The notes below the pieces were generated by a model. The model ran no database searches, was not told the origin of the DNA, and worked only from the letters and a program-made list of their open reading frames with translations. From Bradyrhizobium acaciae (lineage in GTDB: Bacteria; Pseudomonadota; Alphaproteobacteria; Rhizobiales; Xanthobacteraceae): a DNA stretch of 32,847 nt. A program made the translations under genes and the position numbers. Shown here piece by piece: positions 24,879 to 31,912 of this stretch (positions are counted from its first letter, which is position 1; each line of letters starts with the position of its first letter). Where the stretch lies: NCBI RefSeq assembly GCF_020889785.1, contig NZ_JACMYK010000078.1, positions 1 through 32,847 of the forward strand, read 5' to 3'.

Positions 24879-24988
24879 GCGCCGTGTCCCCGGCAGCCAA
24901 GATACAAGCGTTGTCTAGCGCGGTTCATAACGCAGCGAAACCGCTTTCGGCGGAGCGCGGCCCGCAAAGACTGTCGTTAAAGTGCAAA

Positions 24989-25018
24989 GGTCCGCCAAGG
25001 CAGTCGCCCTGGCGGACC
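24989..25018 (-). terminator. Terminator hairpin downstream of glnII
   Basis: An inverted repeat GGTCCGCCAAGGC (24989-25001) and GCCCTGGCGGACC (25006-25018) with a 4-nt loop gives a nearly perfect 13-bp stem. On the minus strand it is followed by TTTGCACTTT, a modest T-rich tail. A second hairpin, CCGGATGG-CT-CCATCCGG (25030-25047), lies between it and glnII and may assist. The rest of 24879-25057 shows nothing else. Confidence 0.65.
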
Positions 25019-25057
25019 CTATTGCAGTACCGGATGGCTCCATCCGGCTCCGATCGT

Positions 25058-25105
25058 TACTTAGGCCGCAGCCATTTTAAGCTACAGCCATATTAAGCCG
25101 CAGCC
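25058..25105. repeat. Three tandem 16-bp repeats over the glnII stop codon
   Basis: Units on the plus strand: TACTTAGGCCGCAGCC (25058-25073), ATTTTAAGCTACAGCC (25074-25089), ATATTAAGCCGCAGCC (25090-25105). On the minus strand each unit reads GGCTG-x-x-GC-x-TAA. The unit nearest glnII encodes its last residues Ala-Ala and the stop TAA; the others follow after the stop. The repeats differ by 3-4 bases each. Confidence 0.85.
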
Positions 25106-26127
25106 TTGGCACCGGTCGGCACTTCGGAGATCGTCTTCAGGATCTGCGAAGCGATCTGGTAGGGGTCGCCTTGGGAGTTCGGGCGGCGGTCTTCCAGATA
25201 GCCCTTGTAGCCATTGTTGACGAAGGAGTGCGGTACGCGGATCGAGGCACCACGATCAGCCACGCCGTAGCTGAACTTGTTCCACGGCGCGGTCTCGTGC
25301 TTGCCGGTCAGGCGCTTGTCGTTGTCCGGGCCGTAGACCGCGATGTGGTCCATCAGGTTCTTGTCGAAGGCCTTCATCAGGCTTTCGAAATAGTCCTTGC
25401 CGCCGACTTCGCGCATGTACTTGGTCGAGAAGTTGGCGTGCATGCCCGAGCCGTTCCAGTCGGTGTCGCCGAGCGGCTTGCAGTGGAATTCGATGTCGAT
25501 GCCGTAGCTCTCGGTGAGGCGCAGCATCAGATAGCGAGCCATCCACATCTGGTCAGCGGCGGTCTTGGAGCCCTTGCCGAAGATCTGGAATTCCCACTGG
25601 CCCTTGGCCACTTCGGCATTGATGCCTTCGTGGTTGATGCCGGCGGCGAGGCAGAGATTGAGGTGCTCTTCCACGATCTTGCGGGCAACGCTGCCGACGT
25701 TCTTGTAGCCGACGCCGGTGTAGTACGGACCCTGCGGAGCCGGATAACCCTCTTCCGGGAAGCCGAGCGGACGGCCGTCCTTGTAGAAGAAATATTCCTG
25801 CTCGAACCCGAACCAGGCGCCTTCGTCATCCAGCACGGTGGCGCGCTTGTTCGAGACATGCGGCGTCTTGCCGTCGGGCATCATGACTTCGCACATCACC
25901 AGCACGCCGTTCTCGCGCGCGGCGTCGGGATAGCAGGCGACCGGCTTCAGCACGCAGTCAGAGCTGTGGCCTTCAGCCTGCTGGGTGGACGAACCGTCAA
26001 AGCCCCACAGCGGAAGCTGTTCGAGGGTCGGGAACGACGCGAATTCCTTGATCTGCGTCTTACCGCGCAGGCTCGGCGTCGGCGTATATCCGTCGAGCCA
26101 GATATACTCGAGCTTGTACTTGGTCAT
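25093..26127 (-). CDS. glnII: Glutamine synthetase type II
   Basis: Encodes 344 residues, the size of the eukaryote-type GSII of rhizobia. Landmarks: N-terminal KLEYIWLDGYTPTPSLRGKT, WGFDGSSTQQAEGHSSDC, the active-site FGFEQEYFFYKDGRPLGFP, NHEGINAEVAKGQWEFQI, and the C-terminal ATP site NKFSYGVADRGASIRVP. It makes glutamine from glutamate, ammonia and ATP in the cytosol as an octamer, and is not controlled by adenylylation like GSI. ATG 26125-26127 has AGAGAGG five bases before; the longer frame upstream is not needed. The sigma-54-type site at 26222-26236 and the divergent gstI-like gene fit nitrogen control by NtrC. Confidence 0.97.
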   Translation of the reverse strand: MTKYKLEYIWLDGYTPTPSLRGKTQIKEFASFPTLEQLPLWGFDGSSTQQAEGHSSDCVLKPVACYPDAARENGVLVMCEVMMPDGKTPHVSNKRATVLDDEGAWFGFEQEYFFYKDGRPLGFPEEGYPAPQGPYYTGVGYKNVGSVARKIVEEHLNLCLAAGINHEGINAEVAKGQWEFQIFGKGSKTAADQMWMARYLMLRLTESYGIDIEFHCKPLGDTDWNGSGMHANFSTKYMREVGGKDYFESLMKAFDKNLMDHIAVYGPDNDKRLTGKHETAPWNKFSYGVADRGASIRVPHSFVNNGYKGYLEDRRPNSQGDPYQIASQILKTISEVPTGAKAAA

Positions 26128-26221
26128 TGAACCTCTCTGTTGATGATGCAAAACCGTGAGGAACCGAAAGCCAGTCGGCCGCCGCACGCGTACCCGGCCA
26201 CCATCGGCCGGACCTTACTAA

Positions 26222-26236
26222 GCAATTAAAATGCCA
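26222..26236 (-). promoter_or_regulatory. Sigma-54 (RpoN) promoter of glnII
   Basis: On the minus strand the sequence is TGGCATTTTAATTGC. It has the required GG (-24) and GC (-12) with exactly 10 bases between, as in the consensus TGGCAC-N5-TTGC, with one mismatch (T for C). Start of transcription would be near 26210, about 85 bases before the glnII ATG. In Bradyrhizobium, glnII is known to be RpoN/NtrC dependent. Confidence 0.8.
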
Positions 26237-26668
26237 GTCGCTGCGCTGCGGCACCCGCCCTGGTCGCGGATGTCCACAGCTGACATCGAATTTTTAGCTG
26301 CGACATAGCAGCGCGGCTGGCATGCGCCGCGGTCAGCCAAAATCTTCTCTCGGCCCCCTCCGTCGCCCGTTTCTGCAGCAAATTCGGCTACGGCATCAGT
26401 AGTCGATTAATGCGGCGGCAGCCCTATGTGACAGTTTGCGTCCAAACGCCGGTCGCCCGGCAGCCATGGCCCCGGCCCAACTGTTGGTCAGCTGTATCTT
26501 GCCTTGCAGGATGCAAACCGGGATTTGCACACGAATTAGACAGAGTCTGACCATTTGTTAGTCAGCTTGCGCCCTGTCGGGCCCGGACCGATATCAAAAT
26601 GACGGTAACCACACGCGAATGAGTCGGGCGCACCATGGAGGCTCGCTCCGGCCAAAGGAGACTTTGAC
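26237..26668. promoter_or_regulatory. Regulatory region between glnII and gstI
   Basis: There are 432 bp upstream of the sigma-54 site with no gene. An inverted repeat TGCAAA-CCGGGA-TTTGCA is at 26512-26529. It has one base more between arms than the NtrC consensus (TGCACC-N5-GGTGCA), so the match is weak. GTTGGTCAGCT (about 26483) and GTTAGTCAGCT (about 26557) are direct repeats. AAGGAGA at 26655-26661 is the ribosome site of gstI. No sure core promoter was assigned on the plus strand. Confidence 0.4.
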
Positions 26669-26869
26669 ATGATCACCACGGGCCAAAATCAGGGATCGGC
26701 AACGATCTATCAATTCCCGGCTGGGGGCCGCGCAGCTCTCGGCGGACGCCGCTACGGCGAAATGCGACCGGCGCGCGATCTTGCCGCTGAGGTCGAGACC
26801 TCGGCATGCAGCGAGAGCTGGTACCACCAGGCAGCGATCGAGGACGCCAAGCCGAGCCGCGATCACTGA
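26669..26869 (+). CDS. gstI: GstI-like (DUF2735) protein, putative glnII translation inhibitor
   Basis: Encodes 66 residues. The start GSATIYQFPAGGRAALGG and the end SWYHQAAIEDA match the DUF2735 family. In Rhizobium leguminosarum, gstI is a short gene divergent from glnII whose protein (about 63 residues) blocks glnII translation when nitrogen is plentiful. Size, orientation and sequence here agree. There, NtrC represses gstI and activates glnII from the shared region. AAGGAGA lies seven bases before ATG 26669. The identity rests on family recall plus context; the inhibitory role is not shown by the sequence itself. A hairpin terminator follows at 26929. Confidence 0.8.
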   Translation: MITTGQNQGSATIYQFPAGGRAALGGRRYGEMRPARDLAAEVETSACSESWYHQAAIEDAKPSRDH

Positions 26870-26928
26870 TGTCGATCCGGCAGAGACGCGTGACGCAAAA
26901 ACGTCAGACGGCATCAGGGCAGTAGGAA

Positions 26929-26960
26929 AGGGTCGGAACGCAGCGTTTCGGCCCTTTTTT
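26929..26960 (+). terminator. Rho-independent terminator of gstI
   Basis: GGGTCGGAAC and GTTTCGGCCC form a 10-bp stem with G-T pairs around a short loop, followed by six T. It ends exactly where the minus-strand MliC-like gene stops, and may also slow transcription from that side. Confidence 0.8.
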
Positions 26961-27274
26961 CATGCCACCAGTTCGCAGGCCGTCACCGGCCGCCTCGCAT
27001 GCCGAAGCCTGGTAAGTCCGCCGCGGGTGATCTCGAGCGTGACACCGCCGCCCCTGTAGCGCGCGCCCGACAGCGACAGCCGCTTGATCAGCGTCACCGC
27101 CTTGCCGTCGAGTTGCAGATGCGCGCGGTTATCCCCCTTGAAGAACGCGGCAATGAACTGCGTGCCGTCGGTACAGCGATAATTCCGGAACACGGATTGC
27201 GCCGATGCCGCCGAGAAACCCCAAACCTCGAAAAGAATCGCGCCGACGAGAATGGCGCCCCCGCGATAAGTCAT
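26960..27274 (-). CDS. MliC-like exported protein (C-type lysozyme inhibitor fold)
   Basis: Encodes 104 residues. A signal peptide ends at about SAQS (residues 24-27). The mature part has YRCTDGTQFIAAFF at its start, LSGARYRGGGVTLEITRGG in the middle and a Cys close to the end (VTACEL). This is the MliC/PliC pattern: a small beta barrel with a disulfide between the first and last Cys and a conserved SGARY loop that enters the lysozyme active site. No lipobox is seen, so it is the periplasmic (PliC-like) rather than the membrane form. GGGGGAGA precedes the ATG. Inhibition of host or amoebal lysozyme is a family inference. Confidence 0.8.
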   Translation of the reverse strand: MTYRGGAILVGAILFEVWGFSAASAQSVFRNYRCTDGTQFIAAFFKGDNRAHLQLDGKAVTLIKRLSLSGARYRGGGVTLEITRGGLTRLRHARRPVTACELVA

Positions 27275-27358
27275 ATTCTCCCCCCGAGAGGCCGGTTATA
27301 GACCTGTCTGCGCCGATACTCCTGCGCCAAGACCTCACAAGCTGCAACAGGCCCGCCG

Positions 27359-28102
27359 ATGTCAGAAGCCCCTGCCCGTCACCTCAATCTCGCCGGCGCC
27401 AGCAATTTCCGCGACCTCGGCGGTTACCAGACGCGTGACGGCCGCACGGTGCGCTGGCGGCAGATCTTCCGCTCCAATCATCTTGCGCATCTCACCGAGC
27501 AGGACGTTGCCGTGGTGCGCTCGCTCGGGATCAAGAGCGCGTTCGATTTTCGTGGCGTCGCCGAGCGTGCCGAGGCGTTGTGCGGCATGAGCGACGTTAC
27601 CGTGCATTCGCTCCCCGTCGAGCCGACGGTGGTGGCTTCACTGCGCGAGATCGCAAGCAACCGTGAACTATCTGAAGCCGATGCGATCGATGTGATGCGG
27701 GATTCCTACCGCGGCTACGTTCAGGACAACACGGCGCGCTACCGCGCGCTGTTTGCCCATCTGCTCGAGGACCGCGCACCGCTGGTGATCCACTGCACCG
27801 CGGGCAAGGATCGCACCGGCTTTGCCTGCGCGCTGATCCTGCACGCGCTCGGCGTGTCCGGTGAGGTGATCGCGGACGATTATCTCCTCACCAATCAGTT
27901 CTACAAGCGCGATCCGGCCCACAGCACCGAACTGCCCGACGACGTCAAGCAGGTGCTCGGCACCGTGCGCGCAGCATTTCTGGAGGCTTCTTTCGAAGCG
28001 ATCGATGCTGCCTACGGCAGTCTCGACGGCTATTTCCGCGAAGGCCTCGGGCTCGGCCAGGCCGAGCGCAAGGCGCTTGAAGGTCGCTATCTGCAAGCCT
28101 GA
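27359..28102 (+). CDS. Tyrosine-protein phosphatase (Y_phosphatase3 type)
   Basis: Encodes 247 residues. N-terminal NFRDLGGYQTRDGRTVRWRQ is the typical opening of this branch. The P-loop is HCTAGKDRTG at 145-154, with nucleophile Cys146 and Arg152; the Lys-Asp in the loop is characteristic of the LipA/DSP-like group that may also accept phosphoinositides. The C-terminal helices (EAIDAAYGSLDGYFREGLGL) are also usual. It removes phosphate from protein Tyr/Ser or small phosphoesters in the cytosol; no signal peptide is seen. It stands alone, and a hairpin overlaps its stop codon. Confidence 0.92.
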   Translation: MSEAPARHLNLAGASNFRDLGGYQTRDGRTVRWRQIFRSNHLAHLTEQDVAVVRSLGIKSAFDFRGVAERAEALCGMSDVTVHSLPVEPTVVASLREIASNRELSEADAIDVMRDSYRGYVQDNTARYRALFAHLLEDRAPLVIHCTAGKDRTGFACALILHALGVSGEVIADDYLLTNQFYKRDPAHSTELPDDVKQVLGTVRAAFLEASFEAIDAAYGSLDGYFREGLGLGQAERKALEGRYLQA

Positions 28103-28121
28103 TCAGTTCACCTGATCAGGC
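28097..28121. terminator. Hairpin over the phosphatase stop codon
   Basis: A perfect 10-bp inverted repeat GCCTGATCAG (28097-28106) and CTGATCAGGC (28112-28121) with a 5-nt loop. The stop TGA (28100-28102) is inside the left arm. There is no T-tract, so it may be a bidirectional barrier between converging genes or a mere mRNA end structure. Confidence 0.5.
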
Positions 28122-28129
28122 CACTTGGC

Positions 28130-28336
28130 TCAGGCTGCGGCGGCCTCGAGCTCGAGCTCCGCATCGAGGTCGGCAATCACGTCTTCGAATGCCGAGATCG
28201 CCTGCTGGATCGCTGCGATCTGCATCAATTCCCAGCTACCCACTGGTCCGTTACGGTTTTGCAGCGCCACGACAAGATCGCGCCGCTGCTCCTTAAGCTG
28301 AACGAGCGGTAAACCGTGGTCCGGAAGATATCCCAT
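28130..28336 (-). CDS. Small conserved protein, unknown function
   Basis: Encodes 68 residues, predicted as two long helices (LVQLKEQRRDLVVALQNRNG and IAAIQQAISAFEDVIADLDAELE), probably a helical hairpin that could dimerise. The end is acidic and alanine-rich. AGGGG lies six bases before ATG 28334-28336. I recall similar proteins as hypothetical in Bradyrhizobium. It converges on the phosphatase gene and is next to no related gene. Position 28337-28454 holds its promoter side and nothing else clear. Confidence 0.7.
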   Translation of the reverse strand: MGYLPDHGLPLVQLKEQRRDLVVALQNRNGPVGSWELMQIAAIQQAISAFEDVIADLDAELELEAAAA

Positions 28337-28454
28337 CGAAAACCCCTACCTTGGCTGGAGTTCCGCTTCTACGAGAAGGGTTCTGCAAACGACTTACGGA
28401 ACTGCTGCAAATTTTATCCAACCGGCCCATTACCGTAGTCTTACGTAGTCCGGC

Positions 28455-29144
28455 TTACGTGATCGCCTCCAGCTTCAAGGCGTCGTCGATCGCGCCGAAC
28501 AGCGCCTGCGTTACGCAACTGGTCGCCGATTCGCTGGTGTGAAGCTGCCCGCCGTCATCGAGCTCGGCGAGTGGAATCCCGTCGTCGGCCCAGCGCTTCA
28601 TCAGCGCGAAGCGGCTGAACAGGTTGACACGCTTGCTCGACGTGACATCCGCGATCATCGGCATGATGATGTTCGCGAGATTGAGCGCGGCCTGCGTTCC
28701 GACGATCGCCTGCGTGTACTGGGAATCCATCACGACGACGTCAAGCGAAAGCGCCGCAAGCAGGTCGAGACCGGCCTCCAGCGTGGCGCGCACCTCGGCG
28801 GGATTGTAGCTCTTGTAGACCGCGTTGGTCCCGACCTGCCAGATCACCAGCACCGGCGCCTCAGCCGTCACGTCGGACTCGATGCGCGAATATTCCTCCG
28901 GCGCCTCCTGGCCGCCGATCCCGCGATTGATCACGTCGATCATCCGGCCGAAGAAGCGTTGCCGCAGCAGCATCTCGAGCCGCGGCGGGAACGGCAGAAT
29001 GTTGTCGGCGCCCGCCGTCGACGAGGATCCGAGCGCCACCACCTTGATCTTGCGCTGATGCCGGAGCGCTTCCGCAAAGTGCGGCAACGGATGTCCGAAC
29101 TTGACGAGTTCGAGATGGGTTTCGCACGGCCTGGAGGTCGGCAT
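28455..29144 (-). CDS. SGNH/GDSL hydrolase
   Basis: Encodes 229 residues. The four blocks of the SGNH fold are present: block I VVALGSSSTAGAD with nucleophile Ser41 in place of the GDS form, block II INRGIGGQ, block III WQVGTN, and block V DGGQLHTS with the His of the triad. These enzymes act as esterases or lipases on acyl or acetyl groups, sometimes on cell-wall or polysaccharide acetate. No signal peptide is seen in the form starting at ATG 29142-29144, which has AAGGA seven bases upstream; an open frame of 29 further residues exists, but it lacks a signal as well. Divergent from the SDR gene at 29270. Confidence 0.9.
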   Translation of the reverse strand: MPTSRPCETHLELVKFGHPLPHFAEALRHQRKIKVVALGSSSTAGADNILPFPPRLEMLLRQRFFGRMIDVINRGIGGQEAPEEYSRIESDVTAEAPVLVIWQVGTNAVYKSYNPAEVRATLEAGLDLLAALSLDVVVMDSQYTQAIVGTQAALNLANIIMPMIADVTSSKRVNLFSRFALMKRWADDGIPLAELDDGGQLHTSESATSCVTQALFGAIDDALKLEAIT

Positions 29145-29269
29145 CGCAACATCCTTGACGTGAATGAAATGACGAATGCGCGCAGTAGGAGGTGAAATCG
29201 GCGGCATTGCAAATGAAATCCGCCTGATCATAGTGAGCGCTCTGCCTGCCTGCGAGTACGGAGACCGCC

Positions 29270-29950
29270 ATGAACGGAAAAGCCATCGTCATCACCGGCG
29301 CGCTCGGTGCGCTCGGCAAAGTGGTCACCGAAGAGGCGCTGGCGCGCGGCGCGCGCGTCGCCGGTATCGACCATGCCGCCTCGCAGCTTGCGGCGACGGC
29401 CGACCGCATCGAGCTCGGCGGCGTCGACCTCACCGACACGGCGCAGGCGACGGCTGCGATCGACAAGGCGGCAGCACATTTCGGCCGGCTCGACGGGCTG
29501 ATCAACATCGCCGGCGGCTTTACCTTCGAAGCCGTGAGCGACGGCGATCCCGCAACGTGGCAGCGCATGTATGCGATGAACGTGATGACCGCCTTCAACA
29601 CATCGCGCGCGGCCATCCCGCATCTGATCAAGTCCGGCGCCGGCCGGATCATCAATATCGGTGCGCTGGGCGCGCTGCAGGCCGCATCCGGCATGGGCCC
29701 CTATGCCGCCTCGAAGGCCGGCGTTCACCGCCTCACCGAGTCGCTCGCTGCGGAACTCAAGGGCAAGGTGACGGTCAACGCCGTGCTGCCCTCGATCATC
29801 GATACGGCAGCCAATCGCGCCGCGATGCCGAAAGCCGATATCTCCAAATGGGTGACGCCGAAGGAACTCGCCGAGGTGATCCTGTTCCTCGCCAGCGACG
29901 CCGCAAGCGCCGTCACCGGCGCGCTGCTGCCGGTGAACGGGCGGGTCTAG
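29270..29950 (+). CDS. SDR-family protein lacking the usual catalytic Ser
   Basis: Encodes 226 residues. The nucleotide motif is TGALGALG (residues 9-16), which differs from the common TGxxxGxG by having Ala or Leu between glycines. INIAGG stands for NNAG, and YAASK gives Tyr145 and Lys149. At the place of the catalytic Ser (13 residues before Tyr145) there is Ala132, in NIGALGAL. Such changes are known in branches of the family and may mean a slower or different reaction. The C-terminus ALLPVNGRV is also shortened compared with VDGG. ACGGAGA precedes ATG 29270. Its stop overlaps the stop of the GrlR-like gene (CTAG). Confidence 0.85.
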   Translation: MNGKAIVITGALGALGKVVTEEALARGARVAGIDHAASQLAATADRIELGGVDLTDTAQATAAIDKAAAHFGRLDGLINIAGGFTFEAVSDGDPATWQRMYAMNVMTAFNTSRAAIPHLIKSGAGRIINIGALGALQAASGMGPYAASKAGVHRLTESLAAELKGKVTVNAVLPSIIDTAANRAAMPKADISKWVTPKELAEVILFLASDAASAVTGALLPVNGRV

Positions 29951-30291
29951 TCCGCAACCAGCAGCCGCAGCTTCGACTTGAAGCGGATGCTCTGCTTGCC
30001 GGCGAGCGCCATGCCGTCGCCCTCGGCGGTCTGATCGGTGTAGGTGCCGGTAAATCCGATCGTCACCACCTTGCGTTCCCACACCGGGCGCTCGCCATAG
30101 GTCGGCGAATGCTCCTCGTTGGTGACCTCGCCCTTCCACTTGCCATCGGCCGCGGTGTAGCTGCCATGGGCGAAGAAGAACGAGTCCCCGCCGCGCATCT
30201 GGCCGTCACGCAGCACCATGACACCCTGGTTCCCGCCCGAGACGCCGTCGAGAAATTCGATGGTGATGTGATAGAGCCCGTTCCGGATCAT
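29947..30291 (-). CDS. Single-domain GrlR-like protein
   Basis: Encodes 114 residues, one GrlR-like beta-barrel domain. Start NGLYHITIEFLDGVSGG, turn DGQMRGGDSFFFAHGSY, then GKWKGEVTNEEHSPTYGE and a final LAGKQSIRFKSKLRL. It aligns throughout with the C-terminal half of the double-domain protein at 24174 (for example NGLYSIHIQLLDG, RWKGQILNQEHTSAMGE, LAGKRSLRLTAALKL). Thus the two are paralogues about 5 kb apart. ATG 30289-30291 fits the domain start, although no good ribosome site is seen; the frame is open for 23 codons more. Cytosolic; role unknown. Confidence 0.82.
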   Translation of the reverse strand: MIRNGLYHITIEFLDGVSGGNQGVMVLRDGQMRGGDSFFFAHGSYTAADGKWKGEVTNEEHSPTYGERPVWERKVVTIGFTGTYTDQTAEGDGMALAGKQSIRFKSKLRLLVAD

Positions 30292-30382
30292 GAAATGGTC
30301 GCGCCGTTGTCCCCGCCTCACAATAGCCGCTCTGGCGCGCTGTGAGCAAATTCCGTCCACGTCGGCAGGGGCCGATCCGGCT

Positions 30383-31117
30383 ATGCTGCTGCGAATCGAG
30401 TCGCGGCCGGAACGGCCGCCGGAGCCCTCGCCGTTGGAAACCGCGCTTTACCTGCCCGTCAAACGCTTCCTCGAAAAGCTCGGGTTCGCGGTGAAGGGCG
30501 AGATCGGCGGCTGCGACCTCGTCGCATTGAGCGGCGACGACCCACCCGTCGTCGTGATCGGTGAACTCAAGCTCGCCTTCAATCTCGAACTGATCCTGCA
30601 GGCGGTGGATCGCGCCGCCGCCGCCGATGAGGTGTGGATCGCGGCCAAGGTGTCGGCCCGCGGCAAGGGCCGCGAGAGCGACGCGCGCTATCGCAATCTG
30701 TGCCGGCGGCTCGGCTTCGGCATGCTCGGCGTCACCGATCGCGGCGACATCGAGGTGCTGGTGCCGCCGCCGACCGCGGCTATCAGGCGCAATCCGAAGA
30801 AGCGCTCGCGCCTGATCACCGAGCACCGCAAGCGCAAGGGCGATCCCGCCATGGGCGGATCGACGCGCGCGCCGATCATGACCGCCTACCGCCAGCAGGC
30901 GCTGGCCTGCGCCTGTGCACTCTCGGACGGGCCACGGCGGGTTCGCGACCTGCGGGCCGACATTCCGGACGCGGGCAAGATCCTGCTGCATAATGTCTAC
31001 GGCTGGTTCGATCGCGCCGAGCGCGGCATCTATGTGCTGACCGATGCCGGCCGCGCCGCGCTGAAGCGCTGGCCGCAACAGCCGATGAGTGCATCAGGGG
31101 CCGAAGCCGCCCCCTAA
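30383..31117 (+). CDS. DUF2161 protein with a PD-(D/E)XK nuclease-like core
   Basis: Encodes 244 residues. The N-terminal about 130 residues have CDLVALSGDD followed by VVVIGELKL, which is the D-x(n)-E-x-K arrangement of the PD-(D/E)XK fold, then ILQAVDRAAAADEVWIA. A basic stretch (RRNPKKRSRLITEHRKRKGD) comes next, and the last 80 residues (ALSDGPRRVRDLRADI ... GIYVLTDAGRAALKRW) look like a winged helix. The family is known as DUF2161, a putative phosphodiesterase. DNA binding and cleavage are plausible from the folds but unproven. ATG 30383 starts the conserved part. Divergent from the GrlR-like gene. Confidence 0.85.
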   Translation: MLLRIESRPERPPEPSPLETALYLPVKRFLEKLGFAVKGEIGGCDLVALSGDDPPVVVIGELKLAFNLELILQAVDRAAAADEVWIAAKVSARGKGRESDARYRNLCRRLGFGMLGVTDRGDIEVLVPPPTAAIRRNPKKRSRLITEHRKRKGDPAMGGSTRAPIMTAYRQQALACACALSDGPRRVRDLRADIPDAGKILLHNVYGWFDRAERGIYVLTDAGRAALKRWPQQPMSASGAEAAP

Positions 31118-31133
31118 CAAACTGGGGGAGACC

Positions 31134-31433
31134 ATGATCGTCGTCACCGGCAGCGTCACCGCCCGCCTCGACAGCTTCGACGATGTGCGACGGCTGAGCC
31201 TCGAGCATGTCCAACGCTCGCGCACCGAGCCCGGCTGCATCTCGCACGCGGTCCACGTCGACTGCGAGAATCCGCTGCGGCTGGTGTTTTTCGAGCAATG
31301 GGCCGACCGCGGCGCGCTGGCGGCGCATTTCGCAGTCCCTGCGTCACGTGATTTCGTGCGGTCTCTGCAATCGCTTGCCGCAGCAGCGACCACCATCGAA
31401 CTTTATGACGCTCACAAGATTGAGAGACTCTAG
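31134..31433 (+). CDS. Antibiotic biosynthesis monooxygenase (ABM) domain protein
   Basis: Encodes 99 residues, one ferredoxin-like ABM domain. Landmarks: VTARLDSFDDVRRLSLEHVQ, SRTEPGCISHAV, then LVFFEQWADRGALAAHF, the classic signature of the family. Such dimers act as cofactor-free monooxygenases on quinones, or as heme-degrading or detoxifying enzymes. GGGGAGA precedes ATG 31134, and the gap to the DUF2161 gene is 16 bp, so the two are probably co-transcribed. Substrate unknown. Confidence 0.88.
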   Translation: MIVVTGSVTARLDSFDDVRRLSLEHVQRSRTEPGCISHAVHVDCENPLRLVFFEQWADRGALAAHFAVPASRDFVRSLQSLAAAATTIELYDAHKIERL

Positions 31434-31522
31434 CTGCATGGCTGGATTGCCATCTCACATTCATATTGCAATGCAACATTGGGCACCTTACGTATCTCCC
31501 GCGATTCAAGGATGAGGCGGCG

Positions 31523-31831
31523 ATGAGCGGAGACTGGAACACCAAATACGGCACAAGGCGCGTGCGGCACGATCCGCCGACGCTGGAGGAGGCAATCTTC
31601 GCCGCCATCGGTATTACCGATGACGTGGAGGCCCAGGCCGAGATCGCGTCGTCCCTGATGGGGCTGCCCTATGAGGAAGTCCTGGCCGAGGTGAAGAAGA
31701 CCGCGCGCGTCAGCGCCCGTACCGGCACCGCAACCCGCGTGATCGCCGGCGAACAGGGCGCGCAGCGCTCCGTCGTAGTCGAGCGCCGCGTGGTCCGCCG
31801 TCTCGCGCCGGCCAAGCGCACCGGCACCTGA
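31523..31831 (+). CDS. Small conserved protein, unknown function
   Basis: Encodes 102 residues. The first 60 form an acidic helical part (PPTLEEAIFAAIGITDDVEA and EIASSLMGLPYEEVLAEVKK), and the end is very basic (VVERRVVRRLAPAKRTGT). The switch from acidic to basic suggests a nucleic-acid or membrane-associated tail, but no domain is known to me. AAGGATGAGG lies upstream of ATG 31523; the frame is open to an ATG at 31466, which lacks a site. A bidirectional terminator follows. Confidence 0.72.
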   Translation: MSGDWNTKYGTRRVRHDPPTLEEAIFAAIGITDDVEAQAEIASSLMGLPYEEVLAEVKKTARVSARTGTATRVIAGEQGAQRSVVVERRVVRRLAPAKRTGT

Positions 31832-31855
31832 GAAACAACATCCGCTAGCTCAAAG

Positions 31856-31890
31856 AAAAAGGGCAATCCACTGAGCGGATTGCCCTTTTT
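31856..31890. terminator. Bidirectional Rho-independent terminator
   Basis: Five A, then GGGCAATCC (31861-31869), a 7-nt loop, GGATTGCCC (31877-31885), then five T. The stem is perfect and has A/T tracts on both sides. It serves the small plus-strand gene and the minus-strand GNAT gene. Confidence 0.9.
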
Positions 31891-31912
31891 GTATTTCATC
31901 TTAGATCTGAAT

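Noticed and set aside
26270..26284. NifA-type site TGT...ACA upstream of glnII
   Set aside because: The spacing is 9 rather than the required 10 bases.
26317..26331. Second sigma-54-like TGGCATGCGCCGCGG sequence
   Set aside because: It has GG at the -24 place but no GC ten bases later.
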